64,000 nt of DNA, from positions 3,712,501-3,776,500 of the forward strand of contig NZ_CP063401.1 of the NCBI RefSeq assembly GCF_021729885.1, read 5' to 3'. Every line of letters starts with the position of its first letter. Position 1 is the first letter of the stretch. A program made the position numbers and the translations under genes. The stretch is from Devosia sp. SL43 (GTDB lineage Bacteria > Pseudomonadota > Alphaproteobacteria > Rhizobiales > Devosiaceae). Below, one piece after another: positions 1-9,420 of this stretch. The notes beneath the pieces were generated by a model. The model searched no databases. It had not been told where the DNA came from and saw nothing but the letters and a program-made list of their open reading frames with translations.

Positions 1-314
1 TGTTCCTGCAGAACGAGCAGGAGCAATCGCGGTACAATTTCGAAGCCGCGGACACCGAAATGCTGTTCCGCCATTTCGCCGACGCGGAAAAGGAATGCCG
101 CGCCATCCTGGCCAAGGGTGCCCAGGCCAATCGCCATACCATGGCAATCCCGGCTTACGAGCAGGTGCTGCGCGCCGCGCACAACTTCAATCTGCTCGAC
201 GCCCGTGGCGTCATCTCGGTCACCGAGCGCCAGAGCTACATCCTGCGCATCCGCGAACTGGCCAAGAGTTGCGGCGAGGCCTGGTTGCAGACCGAAGGCG
301 GCGGTTCCGAATAA
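1..314 (+). CDS. glyQ: glycyl-tRNA synthetase alpha subunit, C-terminal part
   Basis: Only the last ~103 codons are inside the window; the gene enters from the left edge. The visible C-terminus carries the family's conserved block [19 protein letters not shown] followed by [18 protein letters not shown], which is diagnostic for the alpha (catalytic) subunit of the bacterial alpha2beta2 glycyl-tRNA synthetase. The protein charges tRNA-Gly in the cytoplasm together with GlyS. The matching beta subunit lies at 3366-5390, with three unrelated genes in between. Confidence 0.95.
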   Translation, partial: FLQNEQEQSRYNFEAADTEMLFRHFADAEKECRAILAKGAQANRHTMAIPAYEQVLRAAHNFNLLDARGVISVTERQSYILRIRELAKSCGEAWLQTEGGGSE

Positions 315-359
315 ACGGCGTCTGTACTTCTGCAAATGTGATCATTGACGTCCTCACCA

Positions 360-373
360 CTAACAAAAGTTAG
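360..373. promoter_or_regulatory. small perfect inverted repeat after glyQ
   Basis: CTAAC-AAAA-GTTAG is a perfect 5-bp stem with a 4-nt centre, extended imperfectly by CCA/TGG on the outside. It lies between glyQ and the small gene at 437. There is no T-run, so it does not look like an intrinsic terminator; it may be an operator or an mRNA hairpin. The function is unknown. Confidence 0.3.
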
Positions 374-436
374 TTGTGGCTAGGGAAATCTACGGGTATC
401 TCTATGCAACCTGGGGACGCAGGAACACGATTGACT

Positions 437-655
437 ATGCATTCGGTGAGCACGCAAGAAATCCGCGATGATGTCATGCGGCTTCTCGAAGAGAAGTACG
501 GTCTCGACAATTTTGAGGCGCGCGAGATGCTTGGCATGATGTTCTGCCAGGCAGTTGTCGAAGATAGCCGGCTGGGTGAGATCGTCGAGCCCAATGTCTA
601 TATGCAGCGCTATAGCGACATCGTGCTGTCCAATATCTGGCTGCACCAGAACTGA
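437..655 (+). CDS. small hypothetical protein (72 aa)
   Basis: I do not recognise the family. The ORF is acidic and helical in character (EIRDDVMRLLEEKYGLDNFEAR), with no signal peptide or membrane segment, and is probably cytosolic. The start is uncertain: ATG 437 is given, but an in-frame TTG at 431 sits 6 nt after AGGAA, and an ATG at 404 would add 11 residues. It is followed by a 135-bp gap before lemA. The codon pattern is like the neighbouring genes, which supports a real gene. Confidence 0.6.
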   Translation: MHSVSTQEIRDDVMRLLEEKYGLDNFEAREMLGMMFCQAVVEDSRLGEIVEPNVYMQRYSDIVLSNIWLHQN

Positions 656-790
656 CGCTGCGCTCATCAGCCATATGTGCCCGCCAGTGCGTGCAAATAT
701 CCCCCTGAGCATCTCCAAAGCCAGATTGAAACGACTGCGCGGAGGTGCGAGTGTCCGCCGCATATAACTGCGCTTGAGGGAGCCTGTGTC

Positions 791-1351
791 ATGATCGGTT
801 GGATCATTCTTGGGGTGGTCGTACTGGCCGCCTTCTACGCCATCGCCATCTATAACGGCCTGGTGAAGAACCGGCAGATGGTGGAGGAGGGGTGGTCGGG
901 CATCGATGTGCAGCTCAAGCGCCGCACCGATCTCATTCCGAACCTGCTCGAAACGGTAAAAGGCTACATGTCGCACGAGCGCGAGACGCTCGAAGCGGTG
1001 ACCAATGCCCGCGCCGCCGCTACGGCCGCCTCCAACGGGACACCCGAGCAGCGCGCCGCTGCCGAGGGCCAGCTCTCGTCCGCCCTGGGCAAGCTTATCG
1101 CAGTCGCCGAGGCCTATCCCGACCTCAAGGCCAATACCACCTTCCTTGAATTCCAGGCGGCCCTGCAAACGGTCGAGGACGAAATCCAGATGTCGCGCCG
1201 CTACTACAACGGCGCCACGCGCAACCTCAACGTCATGGTCGAGTCCTTCCCGTCGAACCTTGTCGCCAACGGCTTCGGCTTCAAGAAGGCCGAATATTTC
1301 GAGCTGGAAAACGAAGCCGACCGCGCCGTCCCGACGGTCAAGTTCAACTAG
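791..1351 (+). CDS. lemA: LemA family membrane-anchored protein
   Basis: This 186-aa protein has one N-terminal membrane segment (residues ~3-22, IILGVVVLAAFYAIAIY). It is followed by the LemA signature region NGLVKNRQMVEEGWSGIDVQ and RRTDLIPNLLETVKGYMSHE, and then a long helical domain. LemA proteins have the N-terminus outside and a helical cytoplasmic domain, and their biochemical role is poorly known. ATG 791 places the membrane helix at the N-terminus; a longer in-frame start at 677 would add residues unlike the family. It lies 5 bp before the DUF2207 gene, a very common partner, so the two are probably co-transcribed. Confidence 0.92.
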   Translation: MIGWIILGVVVLAAFYAIAIYNGLVKNRQMVEEGWSGIDVQLKRRTDLIPNLLETVKGYMSHERETLEAVTNARAAATAASNGTPEQRAAAEGQLSSALGKLIAVAEAYPDLKANTTFLEFQAALQTVEDEIQMSRRYYNGATRNLNVMVESFPSNLVANGFGFKKAEYFELENEADRAVPTVKFN

Positions 1352-1356
1352 CCGCG

Positions 1357-3300
1357 ATGCGCGCACTATTCCAGCCGGTCGTCGCCCTGCTGATCGGGTT
1401 GCTCCTTGCGTTGCCTGTCATGGCGCGCGAGGAAATCCGTTCCTACGACAGCAACATTGTCATGGCGACCGATGGTTCGGTTTCAGTCACCGAAACCATC
1501 ACGGTCAATGCCGAGGGCAATGAGATCCGGCGTGGCATCTATCGCGACATACCGGTGGTGATGACCGGCAGCGATGGCGGCAAGGTCCGGCCGGACTTCG
1601 AGGTCACCGGCGTCACCCGTGACGGGGACCAGGAGATGTTCCGTGTCGAGCGCATGGGCAATTTCCAGCGCATCTGGATCGGCAACCCCGATTACTTCCT
1701 CGACCGCGGTGCCCACACCTACATCATCCGCTACACCATGAGCCGCATGGCGCGGTCCTTCGAGGACCACGACGAGCTCTATTGGAACGCCACAGGCAAC
1801 TACTGGATTTTCCCGATCCTGACCGCCCGCGCCACCGTCACACTGCCCGACGGCGCCGTGATCTCGCGACTGGCCGGCTATACCGGCCCGGTGGGCTCCA
1901 CCGAGCAGGCCGTACAGACCAAGCGTACATCCGACACGACGGCCAGCTTCCGCGCCAGCCGCGCCCTCGGCGCCGGCGAGGGTCTCACCATCGCGGTTGC
2001 CTTCAACAAGGGCGTCATCGTCTATCCAACCGGCCTTGCCGCCCTGATGGAGCGCCTGCTCGACCTGCGCGAACTGGCCCTGCCGCTCCTCGCCGCCCTG
2101 ATCGCCGTCGCCTACAATGCGGTGGCCTGGCTCCGCGTCGGCAAAGATCCAGACAAGGGTACGATCATCCCGCTGTTCAGCGCCCCCAAGGGCTTCTCGC
2201 CGCCGCTGGTGCACTACATCCACAAATGGGGCTTCAGCGATGTCGGTTGGAAGGCGCTGACCTCGGCCATCTTTGACCTGGGCGTCAAAGGCCTCGTCAC
2301 CATCGACAACAGCTCCGGTTCCCTCAACATCAAGACGACCAACAAGCAGCCAGACGAGCCGCTGTCGACGGCCGAGAACGTCATCTTCGGCTACCTGCAA
2401 TCCAAGCGCACCACCATTATCGGCAAGATCAACGGACCCGACCTGCAGAAGAAGCGCCAGGAATTCACCGACGCGATCGAGAAGGAAAACCGCTCGCTCT
2501 GGTTCAAGAACAATATCGGCTACTCGGTGATCGGCTTCCTGCTGGCCATCGCCTTGCTGGGCGGCATGGTGTTTTCGGGCGTCCTCGATATCGGCTGGCT
2601 GATCGGCTCGATCGTCATCGGCATCCTGCTGGCCATTTTCGTCGGCGCCCTGGCCAACGGCTTCAAGGGCAATATCTTCGGTAAGGTCATCGGCGCCATC
2701 TGGTTCACCGTCATCGCCTTCAACGTCTTCGGCTTCGCCCTCGAAAGCCTCACATCCCTGACCATCAACGTCGCCTCCATCGCGGCTATTTCCATCATCG
2801 GCATCACCATCGTCTTCGCCGTGCTGATGCGCGCCCCGACGCTGCAGGGCCGCAAGGTGATGGACCAGATCGATGGCCTCAAGCTCTATCTCGATACCGC
2901 CGAGAAGGACCGCATGAACATGGCCGGCGCCCCGGCCATGACCGTCAACCGCTTCGAGCGCCTCCTGCCGTATGCCATCGCCCTCGATGTCGAGAAGCCG
3001 TGGAGCGACCACTTCGAAGCCGAACTGGCCCGCGGAGCCGTCAGTGATCTGGCGGCCGGCAGCACCTATTCGCCAGGCTGGTACCACGGCAGCGGCGGCG
3101 GTATTGGCGGTGGCGCCGGCAACGCTGCCTCCAACATGAGCAACGCCGTCAGCGCCGCCGCAGCCAGCATGACGGCGGCCATGGTCGCGGCCCAGCCGGT
3201 CCAGGCCAGCTCGTCCGGCTTTTCAAGCGGCGGTGGCGGTGGTGGCGGCGGTGGATCGTCCGGCGGTGGTGGCGGTGGCGGCGGCGGCGGCGGCTGGTAA
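1357..3300 (+). CDS. DUF2207 family membrane protein with poly-glycine tail
   Basis: The 647-aa protein starts with a signal peptide (ALLIGLLLALPVMA). The extracytoplasmic DUF2207 domain spans ~25-210 and includes EIRRGIYRDIPV and YRYTM-like strands. A membrane helix follows at ~230-250, then a cytosolic stretch, then four hydrophobic helices between ~385 and ~490. The last ~35 residues are almost entirely Gly and Ser, ending in GGGGW, a tail type also seen in TPM-domain proteins. Function unknown; it is encoded with lemA in many bacteria, suggesting a shared envelope role. Confidence 0.88.
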   Translation: MRALFQPVVALLIGLLLALPVMAREEIRSYDSNIVMATDGSVSVTETITVNAEGNEIRRGIYRDIPVVMTGSDGGKVRPDFEVTGVTRDGDQEMFRVERMGNFQRIWIGNPDYFLDRGAHTYIIRYTMSRMARSFEDHDELYWNATGNYWIFPILTARATVTLPDGAVISRLAGYTGPVGSTEQAVQTKRTSDTTASFRASRALGAGEGLTIAVAFNKGVIVYPTGLAALMERLLDLRELALPLLAALIAVAYNAVAWLRVGKDPDKGTIIPLFSAPKGFSPPLVHYIHKWGFSDVGWKALTSAIFDLGVKGLVTIDNSSGSLNIKTTNKQPDEPLSTAENVIFGYLQSKRTTIIGKINGPDLQKKRQEFTDAIEKENRSLWFKNNIGYSVIGFLLAIALLGGMVFSGVLDIGWLIGSIVIGILLAIFVGALANGFKGNIFGKVIGAIWFTVIAFNVFGFALESLTSLTINVASIAAISIIGITIVFAVLMRAPTLQGRKVMDQIDGLKLYLDTAEKDRMNMAGAPAMTVNRFERLLPYAIALDVEKPWSDHFEAELARGAVSDLAAGSTYSPGWYHGSGGGIGGGAGNAASNMSNAVSAAAASMTAAMVAAQPVQASSSGFSSGGGGGGGGGSSGGGGGGGGGGGW

Positions 3301-3365
3301 TCGGCAATAGACATCGCCACCCACGCAAGCTAACAAACCGGCACTTGTAACGCCCGGTGTCACCC

Positions 3366-5390
3366 ATGCCCGAACTGCTGCTCGAACTCTTTTCCGAGGA
3401 AATCCCGGCCCGCTTCCAGCGCCGCGCCGCCGACGACCTCAAGAAGGCGGTCACCAATGCGCTGGTCGATGCGGGTCTCGTCTATGAGGGCGCAAAGGCC
3501 TTCGTGACCCCGCGCCGCCTGGCGTTGACTGTGACCGGCCTGCCGGCCCGCTCGCCCGATACGCGCGAAGAGAAAAAGGGTCCCAAGGTTGGCGCGCCGC
3601 AGCCAGCCATTGACGGCTTCCTGCGCTCGGCCGGATTGACCTCGCTCGATCAGGCCAAGATCGAATCCGACCCCAAGAAGGGCGACTTCTACGTCGCCCA
3701 CATCAACAAGCCGGGCGCCGATTCCGTCGCTTTGCTCTCGACCATCCTGCCGAAGATACTCACCGATTTTCCCTGGGCCAAGTCGATGCGCTGGGGCAGC
3801 GGCACTTTCAACTGGGTGCGTCCGCTGCGCGCCATCACCGCCACCTTCGGCGCCGAAAACGAAGAGCCGGTAGTGGTGCCCTTCGCCTCCAACGAACTGA
3901 CCTCCGGCCAGACCACCTTCGGCCACCGCTTCCTCGCCCCCGACGCGATCAAGGTCCGCCGCTTCGACGACTATTCGGCCGCGCTGGAGCGCGCCAAGGT
4001 CGTGCTCGATATCGACCGCCGCAAGGACATCATCAAGACCGATGCCGAGCAGCTCGCCTTCGCCCAGGGCCTGACGGTAATAACGGACGAAGGCCTGCTC
4101 GAAGAGGTCGCCGGCCTCGTCGAATGGCCGGTGGTCATGATGGGTACGTTCGATCCCGCCTTCCTCAAGCTCCCCGAGGAAGTCATCATCGCCACCATCC
4201 GCGCCAACCAGAAATGCTTCTGCCTGCGCGACGCGACCGGCAAGCTGGCGCCGAACTTCATCATCACTGCCAACACCGAAGCCAGTGATGGCGGTGCCGT
4301 GATCACCGCGGGCAACGAACGCGTCATTCGTGCGCGTTTGAGCGACGCGATGTTCTTCTATCAGGGCGACCTGGCTCTGCCGCTCGAGCATGGCCTGCCC
4401 AAGCTCGAAGACACAGTGTTCCACGCCAAGCTGGGCAGCCAGTTCGCCCGCGTCGAACGGCTGGTCAAGCTCGCCGCCGAAATCGCCCCCCAGGTCGGCG
4501 CCGACCCGGAACGCGCCAAGCGCGCCGCCATGCTGGCCAAGGCAGATCTCACCACCGGCATGGTCGGCGAGTTCCCCGAACTGCAGGGCCTGATGGGCCG
4601 CTACTACGCTACGGCGCAGGGCGAACCATCCGACATCGCGACCGCAATGGAGATGCACTACAAGCCACTCGGCCCCACCGACAAGGTGCCGACCGAACCG
4701 GTGTCGATCGCCGTCGCTCTGGCCGACAAGCTCGATCTGCTGACCGGGTTCTGGGCCATCGACGAAAAGCCCACTGGCTCGCGCGATCCCTTCGCGCTGC
4801 GTCGCGCGGCGCTGGGTGTGATCCGGATTATCTCCGAGAATGGCCTGCGCTTCCCGCTTAAGGTCGAGCCCGATCTCCTCGCCTTCTTCCACGACCGCCT
4901 GAAAGTCTCGCTCCGCGACGCCGGCGCCCGCCACGATCTTGTCGATGCCGTCATCTCCGCTGACAGCGACGACATCCTGCAGATCACCCAGCGCGCCGAA
5001 GCCCTCTCGGCCCTGTTGTCATCCTCCGACGGCCAGAACCTGCTCGCCGGCTACAAGCGCGCCGCCAACATCCTCGCCGCCGAGGAAAAGAAAGACGGCA
5101 AGGCCTATGCCGGCGCCGTCTCGCAGGATGCGCTGGTATTGCCCGAGGAAACCGCGCTTGCCTTCGCCGTCGATGCCGTCCATGCCGCTGTGGGCAATCA
5201 CGTCGCCAAGGACGACTACAAGGGCGCCATGGCCGAACTGGCCTCGCTCCGCGCCCCGGTCGACGCCTTTTTCACGGCGGTCCTTGTCAACGACGCCGAC
5301 CCGGCTATCCGCACCAACCGCCTGAACCTGCTGGCCCGCCTGCGCGACACCATGCACTTGGTGGCGGATTTCTCGAAGGTTGCTGGCTGA
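3366..5390 (+). CDS. glyS: glycyl-tRNA synthetase beta subunit
   Basis: The 674-aa protein begins [18 protein letters not shown], the family's conserved N-terminus, so ATG 3366 is preferred over an in-frame GTG at 3357. Conserved blocks include [20 protein letters not shown] and NQKCFCLRD. The C-terminal half has the HD-like metal-dependent fold region ([27 protein letters not shown]) and a C-terminal anticodon-binding DALR-like helix bundle. It partners GlyQ in charging tRNA-Gly. Length matches the family (~680-700 aa). Confidence 0.97.
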   Translation: MPELLLELFSEEIPARFQRRAADDLKKAVTNALVDAGLVYEGAKAFVTPRRLALTVTGLPARSPDTREEKKGPKVGAPQPAIDGFLRSAGLTSLDQAKIESDPKKGDFYVAHINKPGADSVALLSTILPKILTDFPWAKSMRWGSGTFNWVRPLRAITATFGAENEEPVVVPFASNELTSGQTTFGHRFLAPDAIKVRRFDDYSAALERAKVVLDIDRRKDIIKTDAEQLAFAQGLTVITDEGLLEEVAGLVEWPVVMMGTFDPAFLKLPEEVIIATIRANQKCFCLRDATGKLAPNFIITANTEASDGGAVITAGNERVIRARLSDAMFFYQGDLALPLEHGLPKLEDTVFHAKLGSQFARVERLVKLAAEIAPQVGADPERAKRAAMLAKADLTTGMVGEFPELQGLMGRYYATAQGEPSDIATAMEMHYKPLGPTDKVPTEPVSIAVALADKLDLLTGFWAIDEKPTGSRDPFALRRAALGVIRIISENGLRFPLKVEPDLLAFFHDRLKVSLRDAGARHDLVDAVISADSDDILQITQRAEALSALLSSSDGQNLLAGYKRAANILAAEEKKDGKAYAGAVSQDALVLPEETALAFAVDAVHAAVGNHVAKDDYKGAMAELASLRAPVDAFFTAVLVNDADPAIRTNRLNLLARLRDTMHLVADFSKVAG

Positions 5391-5412
5391 TCTCACAAGC
5401 CTCTCAGTGGTC

Positions 5413-5555
5413 CACCCTTCCCCTTGTGGGGAGGGAAGCGAGATAGGACTTAGCTACAGCTAAGTCCGTACATCGAGCAGGAAGGGGGTATCTCTCCGCG
5501 AGTCTGGTGCTCGTGACACCCCCACCCTGGATCCCTCCCCACAAGGGGAAGGGTG
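5413..5555. repeat. 143-bp nested palindromic intergenic element
   Basis: The outer arms 5413-5436 and 5532-5555 are a perfect 24-bp inverted repeat. Each arm is itself a hairpin, TCCCC-TTGT-GGGGA. Inside lies a second perfect 10-bp palindrome at 5446-5467 (GGACTTAGCT-AC-AGCTAAGTCC). No protein is encoded. The build resembles REP/MITE-like palindromic elements of alphaproteobacterial chromosomes. It follows glyS and may also end transcription. Confidence 0.75.
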
Positions 5556-5589
5556 TCGACTGGGCGATCCTGACGTCAGGGCCGTCCCC

Positions 5590-5928
5590 TTAACCCGTCG
5601 GCAACCCGCACAGCAGACTCCCCAGCGTCGTCGAAAACGTGAACGTCGCCTCGCCCCGCTCATCAGTCGTAAAACTGCCGGTGAGATCGATGTCCGCCAG
5701 CGGCCCGCTCAGCGCATTGACACTGTTGCCCGACGAGGCGATCTGGCCACTGCCGCCGATGGTGGCATCCGAGCTGAACGCATAGTCGCCCGCCACCTGC
5801 AGGGTCAGCACGCCGAACGACGCCCCATTCATATCCACGCACAGATAGACGCCCGGCGGCGGGAACTGTGCGAAGGCGTGCACTGTTGCGGCGAGGACGA
5901 TGGCTGCGGCGATGAGACTTTTCTGCAT
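5590..5928 (-). CDS. small secreted hypothetical protein (112 aa)
   Basis: Family not recognised. The N-terminus MQKSLIAAAIVLAATVHAFA is a clear Sec signal peptide, with probable cleavage before QFPPPG. The mature part is small, Gly/Ser/Thr-rich and apparently beta-stranded (GVLTLQVAGDYAFSSDATIG), with two cysteines that could form one disulfide. ATG 5928 is chosen because it puts the signal peptide at the N-terminus; a GTG 15 bp upstream is also in frame. It is divergent from the DUF808 gene. Confidence 0.65.
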   Translation of the reverse strand: MQKSLIAAAIVLAATVHAFAQFPPPGVYLCVDMNGASFGVLTLQVAGDYAFSSDATIGGSGQIASSGNSVNALSGPLADIDLTGSFTTDERGEATFTFSTTLGSLLCGLPTG

Positions 5929-5992
5929 AGCCGCATGTTGCACTCTTGCGGTGCCGATGCCAAATCACGGCAACGCAATTGAAGGAACGCAC

Positions 5993-6973
5993 ATGAGCGT
6001 CGGTCTACTTGCTCTGCTCGATGACGTCGCCGGCCTCGTCAAGGTCGCGGCCGCCTCGCTGGACGACATCGCCGGCCAGGCTGCCAAGGCGGGCGTCAAG
6101 GCCGCCGGCGCCGTGATCGACGACGCCGCTGTCACCCCCAACTACGTTCACGGCTTTACCGCCGATCGCGAGCTGCCCATCGTCGGCAAGATCGCCTGGG
6201 GCTCGATCAAGAACAAGCTGATTTTCCTGCTACCAGCGGCGCTGATCCTGTCCATCTTCGCCCCCTGGCTGATCACGCCACTGCTGATGATCGGCGGCGC
6301 CTATCTTTGCTACGAGGGTGCCGAGAAGGTCTTCCATGCCTTGGCCCCGCACGAGGCCGAGCATCACGAGGCTAGTCTCGAACCCGTGGCCATCGACGCC
6401 GTGTCGCTTGAAGAACGGAAGATCGCCGGTGCCATCAAGACCGATTTCATCCTCTCCGCCGAGATCATGACCATCATTCTGGCCGCTATCGAAGTGCCCG
6501 ATTTCTGGACCCGCGCCGCCATCCTCGCTGTGGCCGGCATCGGCATCACCATCGCCGTCTATGGCGCGGTGGCGCTGATCGTGAAGGCCGATGATTTCGG
6601 CCTCTGGACCGCCACCCACGCTCGTACCGGCGCCGCCCGTGCTTTCGGTCGCGGCATCGTCAAGTTCATGCCCGTCTTCATGCAGGTGCTGAGCCTGATC
6701 GGCACCGCCGCCATGACCTGGGTGGGCGGCAGCATCGTCGCGCACGGCCTCCACGAATTCGGCATCAACGGCCCCGAATACGTCATCGAGGCCGCCGCCC
6801 ACTGGGCCGAACACACCTTCTCAGCCATCGGCGCCTTCGCCGGCTGGTTCGCCACAGCCCTGGTGGATTTCGTCATCGGCCTGGCCTTGGGCGCGCTGTT
6901 GATCCCGGTGGCCGGCTACGTGATCGCGCCGGCCTGGAAGGCAATCAAGGGCATGTTGCCGAAGCGGGCTTAG
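5993..6973 (+). CDS. DUF808 family inner-membrane protein (YedI-like)
   Basis: The 326-aa protein starts MSVGLLALLDDVAGLVKVAA, the usual DUF808 opening, followed by the family's SLDDIAGQAAKAGVKAAGAV and DDAAVTPNYVHGF blocks. About six to seven hydrophobic helices follow (for example residues ~78-100, 160-178, 183-206, 240-262, 285-315). ATG 5993 has GAAGGA just upstream. The molecular function of this family is not known. It stands alone, with a palindromic repeat after it. Confidence 0.88.
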   Translation: MSVGLLALLDDVAGLVKVAAASLDDIAGQAAKAGVKAAGAVIDDAAVTPNYVHGFTADRELPIVGKIAWGSIKNKLIFLLPAALILSIFAPWLITPLLMIGGAYLCYEGAEKVFHALAPHEAEHHEASLEPVAIDAVSLEERKIAGAIKTDFILSAEIMTIILAAIEVPDFWTRAAILAVAGIGITIAVYGAVALIVKADDFGLWTATHARTGAARAFGRGIVKFMPVFMQVLSLIGTAAMTWVGGSIVAHGLHEFGINGPEYVIEAAAHWAEHTFSAIGAFAGWFATALVDFVIGLALGALLIPVAGYVIAPAWKAIKGMLPKRA

Positions 6974-6999
6974 GTCAGGGCAAAGCGCCTGCGACACCC

Positions 7000-7108
7000 A
7001 CCGTGTCATTCCGGGCGAAGGCCGGAATCCATCCTGAGATAGTTGGATCAGTGATGGACGCGGAAAGACCTCAGGATGGATCCCGGCCTTCGCCGGGATG
7101 ACACCGTG
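7000..7108. repeat. palindromic intergenic repeat between convergent genes
   Basis: The two arms are inverted copies of a ~38-bp unit. The left contains GTGTCATTCCGGGCGAAGG, and the right reads the same on the other strand with few mismatches (CGGCCTTCGCCGGGATGAC). This is the common alphaproteobacterial dispersed palindrome type. It lies between the 3' ends of the DUF808 gene (+) and the dihydroorotase gene (-), so it may act as a bidirectional transcription stop. Confidence 0.75.
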
Positions 7109-7137
7109 GATGGGCAATGAAGCGCCGGTTAAGGGGC

Positions 7138-8469
7138 TCAGGCCCCAGCCACCAACGCCTCAAGAAACCGGATCGGCTGCCCCTGCGACGGTGTCACCAG
7201 CTCGCCCTGCCACATCACCGTCTTGCCGCGAACGATCGTGCCGACCGGCCAACCGGTCACCGTCACCCCGTCATAGGGCGTCCAGCCGACCCGCGACTTC
7301 ACCCATTCATTGGTGATCGTCTCACGGCGCTTCAGGTCCACAATGGTGAAGTCGGCGTCATAGCCCACCGCGATCCGGCCCTTGCCGGCAATGCCGAACA
7401 GTCGGTTCGGGCCGTGACTGGTCATGTCGACGAACCGCGCGAGGCTCAGTTTTCCTGCATTCACGTGGTCGAGCATGGTGGGAACCAGCGTCTGCACGCC
7501 TGTCATGCCGGAATGGCTGGCAGGGTAGGGGTGGTCCTTCTCTTCGCGTGTATGCGGCGCATGGTCGGAGCCCAGAATATCGGCGACGCCATTGGCTACG
7601 CCCTTCCAGATGCCCTCGCGATGCGCCTTGTCGCGCACCGGCGGGTTCATCTGGACATAGGTGCCCAGGCGCGTATAGGCCGTCTCGTCCAGTGTCAGGT
7701 GGTGCGGCGTCACCTCGACGCTGGCCACGTCCTTGTGGTCGGCCAGGTAGATCATCTCGTCGGCCGTCGAAATATGCAGCACATGGATGCGCTTGCCAGT
7801 CTTGTGGGCTAGGCCCACCAACCGCTTGGTGCAATTGAGCGCCACTTCGGGCGAGCGCCACACCGGATGGCTCGACGGATCGCCCGCCACCCGCAGGTGC
7901 TTGCGCTCTTCGAGCATGTATTCGTCTTCCGAGTGGAACGCGGCTCGGCGCGAGATGGCGCGCAGGATGGCCTCGACGCCATCGTCATCGGCCACCAGCA
8001 GCGACCCGGTGGATGAGCCCATGAACACCTTGACGCCCGCGCATCCCGGAAGCTTTTCCAGCACGGGCAGTTCGGCGACATTCTCGTGCGTGCCGCCGAT
8101 ATAGAAGGCAAAGTCGCAATGCATGCGGTTGGTGGCGCGGGCGATCTTGTCCTCGAAGGTCTCGCGCGTCGTGGTCAGCGGATTGGTGTTGGGCATCTCG
8201 AACACGCCCGTGACGCCGCCCATGACCGCCGAGAGCGAACCTGATTCCAGATCTTCCTTATGCGTCAGTCCAGGCTCGCGGAAATGCACCTGCGTGTCGA
8301 TCACGCCGGGCAGGATATGCAGGCCCTTGCAGTCTACGATCTCGTCGGCGCTGTCGCCGACGCTGCCGATCGCAAAGATCCGCCCGCCGCGCACCGCAAT
8401 GTCCGCCAGCCCCTCGCCATCATGGTTGACCAGAGTGGCGTTCTTGAAAATCGTATCGTACTGCGCCAT
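7138..8469 (-). CDS. pyrC: dihydroorotase-type cyclic amidohydrolase
   Basis: This 443-aa amidohydrolase-superfamily protein fits class I dihydroorotases, which cyclise carbamoyl-aspartate in pyrimidine synthesis. Visible features are the N-terminal beta-sandwich strand, DTQVHFREPG, the substrate block FEMPNTNPLT, histidines in AAFHSEDE and IHVLHIST, and GSDHAPHTREEK. The first metal histidine of the usual HxH pair is Gln here (QVH). This may be a subfamily trait, but it leaves room for another cyclic amide substrate or a non-catalytic role. It is divergent from ygfZ with a 69-bp gap. Confidence 0.82.
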   Translation of the reverse strand: MAQYDTIFKNATLVNHDGEGLADIAVRGGRIFAIGSVGDSADEIVDCKGLHILPGVIDTQVHFREPGLTHKEDLESGSLSAVMGGVTGVFEMPNTNPLTTTRETFEDKIARATNRMHCDFAFYIGGTHENVAELPVLEKLPGCAGVKVFMGSSTGSLLVADDDGVEAILRAISRRAAFHSEDEYMLEERKHLRVAGDPSSHPVWRSPEVALNCTKRLVGLAHKTGKRIHVLHISTADEMIYLADHKDVASVEVTPHHLTLDETAYTRLGTYVQMNPPVRDKAHREGIWKGVANGVADILGSDHAPHTREEKDHPYPASHSGMTGVQTLVPTMLDHVNAGKLSLARFVDMTSHGPNRLFGIAGKGRIAVGYDADFTIVDLKRRETITNEWVKSRVGWTPYDGVTVTGWPVGTIVRGKTVMWQGELVTPSQGQPIRFLEALVAGA

Positions 8470-8538
8470 GTGTCTGGTCCTGCCCTGTCAAAGCCTTAGC
8501 CGGGTTTAGCGGAGGCAGCGTCCGAGAGGCAAGTGACC

Positions 8539-9360
8539 ATGACCATCCATCTGCGCGCCGACCGTGCCGTGTTCCGCTTTTCCGGTCCCGACGCGCACAA
8601 ACTACTCAACGATGTGGTGACCGGCCCGATCCCGGCAGAGAATAACAGTATGGCCGCCTGGTGGGCGCTGCTGTCCCCGCAAGGCAAAATCCTCGCCGAA
8701 GGCCTGGCGGGCTACGCCGAAGACGCGCTCTGGCTCGATGTCCATCAGACGGTGGCCGACGATTTCTTCAAGCGCATGAAAATGTACCGCCTGCGGGCAC
8801 AGGTGGTCATCGACGACCTGCGCGAGACGCACCGCGTCGGCTTTGCAACAGAGCAGACGGCTGGTCTCGTCCACGCCGACCCGCGCGGTCTGAGTGGCTG
8901 GAGGGCCATCGCTCCAATCGACGAGGCCACCAGTTGGGACGCCAGCGACACGGTCTATCGCCAGTCCCGCACCGCTAATGGCATCTCAGAGCAGGGCGCC
9001 GATTTTCCCGCCAACGACACCTTCGCCCACGATATAGGCCTCGACATCCTCGACGGCATCGACTTCGCCAAGGGCTGCTATGTCGGTCAGGAGGTCGTCA
9101 GCCGCATGAAGCACCGCGGCACCGCTCGCCGTCGCCCGGTGATTGTTTCGGGCATCGACGCGCCTGCAGGTTCACCCGTCGTGGCCGGCAGTCGAGAAGC
9201 CGGGACGATTGGAACCGTCGTCGATGGCAAGGCCGTTGCCATTCTCCGTCTCGACCGCATCACCGATCCGTCCATCGTCACCATCGACGGCAAACCTGTT
9301 GTCGTCTCGCTCCCCGCATGGGCGACTTACGCGTTCGGCGACAGCGTTCCCGAGGACTGA
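8539..9360 (+). CDS. ygfZ: folate-binding YgfZ-type protein for Fe-S cluster assembly
   Basis: The 273-aa protein has the GcvT-like fold and the YgfZ fingerprint KGCYVGQEVVSRMKHRG near residue ~180, with the conserved cysteine. YgfZ/IBA57 proteins use tetrahydrofolate to help build or repair certain Fe-S proteins in the cytoplasm. ATG 8539 is preferred because GAGAGG lies ~10 nt upstream; a GTG at 8533 is also in frame. Confidence 0.9.
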   Translation: MTIHLRADRAVFRFSGPDAHKLLNDVVTGPIPAENNSMAAWWALLSPQGKILAEGLAGYAEDALWLDVHQTVADDFFKRMKMYRLRAQVVIDDLRETHRVGFATEQTAGLVHADPRGLSGWRAIAPIDEATSWDASDTVYRQSRTANGISEQGADFPANDTFAHDIGLDILDGIDFAKGCYVGQEVVSRMKHRGTARRRPVIVSGIDAPAGSPVVAGSREAGTIGTVVDGKAVAILRLDRITDPSIVTIDGKPVVVSLPAWATYAFGDSVPED

Positions 9361-9420
9361 CCCGCGTCGGTCGAATCGGTTACGCTCACGGGTAACAGTC
9401 TGCTAGCATTTTGGGGCAAT

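Noticed and set aside
1483-3087. Long minus-strand open frame opposite the DUF2207 gene
   Set aside because: It is a GC-rich antisense shadow with low-complexity Asp/Gly/Ala/His content and no domain; the plus-strand gene has clear signal peptide and domain structure. The same holds for long antisense frames opposite glyS, acnB (44475-45863 +) and the carboxylase (49205-50908 +).
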